Assembly: GCA_023456105.1 (NCBI GenBank)
Contig: JAEYAO010000037.1
Coordinates: forward strand, 1 to 39,629
Length of the DNA stretch: 39,629 bases
Origin: Pseudomonadota bacterium
Lineage (GTDB): Bacteria > Pseudomonadota > Alphaproteobacteria > Caulobacterales > Caulobacteraceae
Direction: 5' to 3'
Part shown: piece after piece, positions 39,516 to 39,629 of the stretch
Position numbering within the stretch: the first letter of the stretch is position 1
Layout of the letters: the number at the start of each line of letters is the position of its first letter
Program-made: the position numbers and the translations under genes
Notes under the pieces: model-generated
Database searches by the model: none
Told to the model about the DNA's origin: nothing
What the model saw: the letters and a program-made list of their open reading frames with translations, nothing else

Positions 39516-39629
39516 TCATAACCACCACGCGATGATGGCGGCGAGGGCTATGGCGGCGATGTAGGTGCAGGCGAGCTTGTCGTAACGTGTTGCGACGCGG
39601 CGGAAGTCCTTGATGCGGCAGAAGGCGCG
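39516..39629 (-). mobile_element. IS5-family transposase, C-terminal part (continues beyond the window)
   Basis: Reading leftward from the right edge gives 37 residues and TGA at 39518-39516. The sequence CRIKDFRRVATRYDKLA matches the C-terminal catalytic-domain end of IS5-family (IS427-like) DDE transposases, whose final conserved glutamate region lies just upstream. The hydrophobic tail ends IIAWWL. The element's left end should be around 39507-39515, immediately after the lipoprotein stop. The other end and any target duplication lie outside the window. Confidence 0.85.

Overview
This is a GC-rich, densely packed chromosomal segment that reads as an alphaproteobacterium of the Caulobacterales, most likely Brevundimonas or a close relative. 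The evidence is a MipZ division regulator, HfsA/HfsB/HfsD-like holdfast polysaccharide export genes, a GTTC-N7-GTTC SOS box in front of imuA-imuB-dnaE2, GANTC (CcrM-type) sites in several promoters, and many GTG/TTG starts. I call about 41 genes plus a partial transposase at the right edge. No intergenic stretch exceeds 300 bp. I saw no tRNA, rRNA, CRISPR array or prophage.

Layout. 0.2-1.9 kb: nitronate monooxygenase-like flavoprotein and a TorF-type outer-membrane protein. 1.9-4.9 kb: divergent polysaccharide export genes (hfsA-hfsB leftward, hfsD rightward) around a CtrA-like site. 4.9-6.8 kb: Sel1-like protein, Nu-class-like glutathione transferase, RcnB-family protein. 6.9-10.2 kb: gatC-gatA-gatB. 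10.3-14.0 kb: ruvX, an AEC-family transporter, pyrB and an apparently inactive dihydroorotase paralogue (pyrC'). 14.0-16.0 kb: J-domain membrane protein, mipZ, SPOR lipoprotein. 16.1-20.8 kb: panC, M28 peptidase, ligA, DUF2147 protein. 20.9-22.6 kb: aldo/keto reductase and isochorismatase-family hydrolase. 22.6-27.1 kb: a complete set of homologues of the E. coli yjfI-J-K-L-M-C genes, split into two divergent arms. 27.1-36.4 kb: a DNA repair block of ligD, a DUF3606 gene, ku, and the SOS mutasome imuA-imuB-dnaE2. 36.5-39.5 kb: rsmD, rluB, tadA and an MliC-like lipoprotein. The window ends inside an IS5-family transposase.

The most unusual locus is 22.6-27.1 kb. A PspA-like coiled-coil protein (YjfJ), a four-helix DUF350 membrane protein (YjfL), a DUF1190 lipoprotein (YjfM), a DUF2491 protein (YjfK) and a glutathionylspermidine-synthase-like ATP-grasp ligase (YjfC) sit with a DUF2170 protein (YjfI). 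Here YjfI carries an extra N-terminal segment resembling a ribbon-helix-helix DNA-binding domain. A perfect 8-bp gapped palindrome (CATGTTAC-N9-GTAACATG) lies between the two arms just before yjfI. This suggests a self-regulated envelope system whose ligase substrate is unknown.

Other points of interest are an aldo/keto reductase leader that can fold over its own Shine-Dalgarno, a palindrome with a direct repeat in the gatC leader, divergent overlapping start codons of rluB and tadA, an SOS box overlapping the imuA ribosome binding site, and an HfsB-like protein lacking the P-loop lysine.
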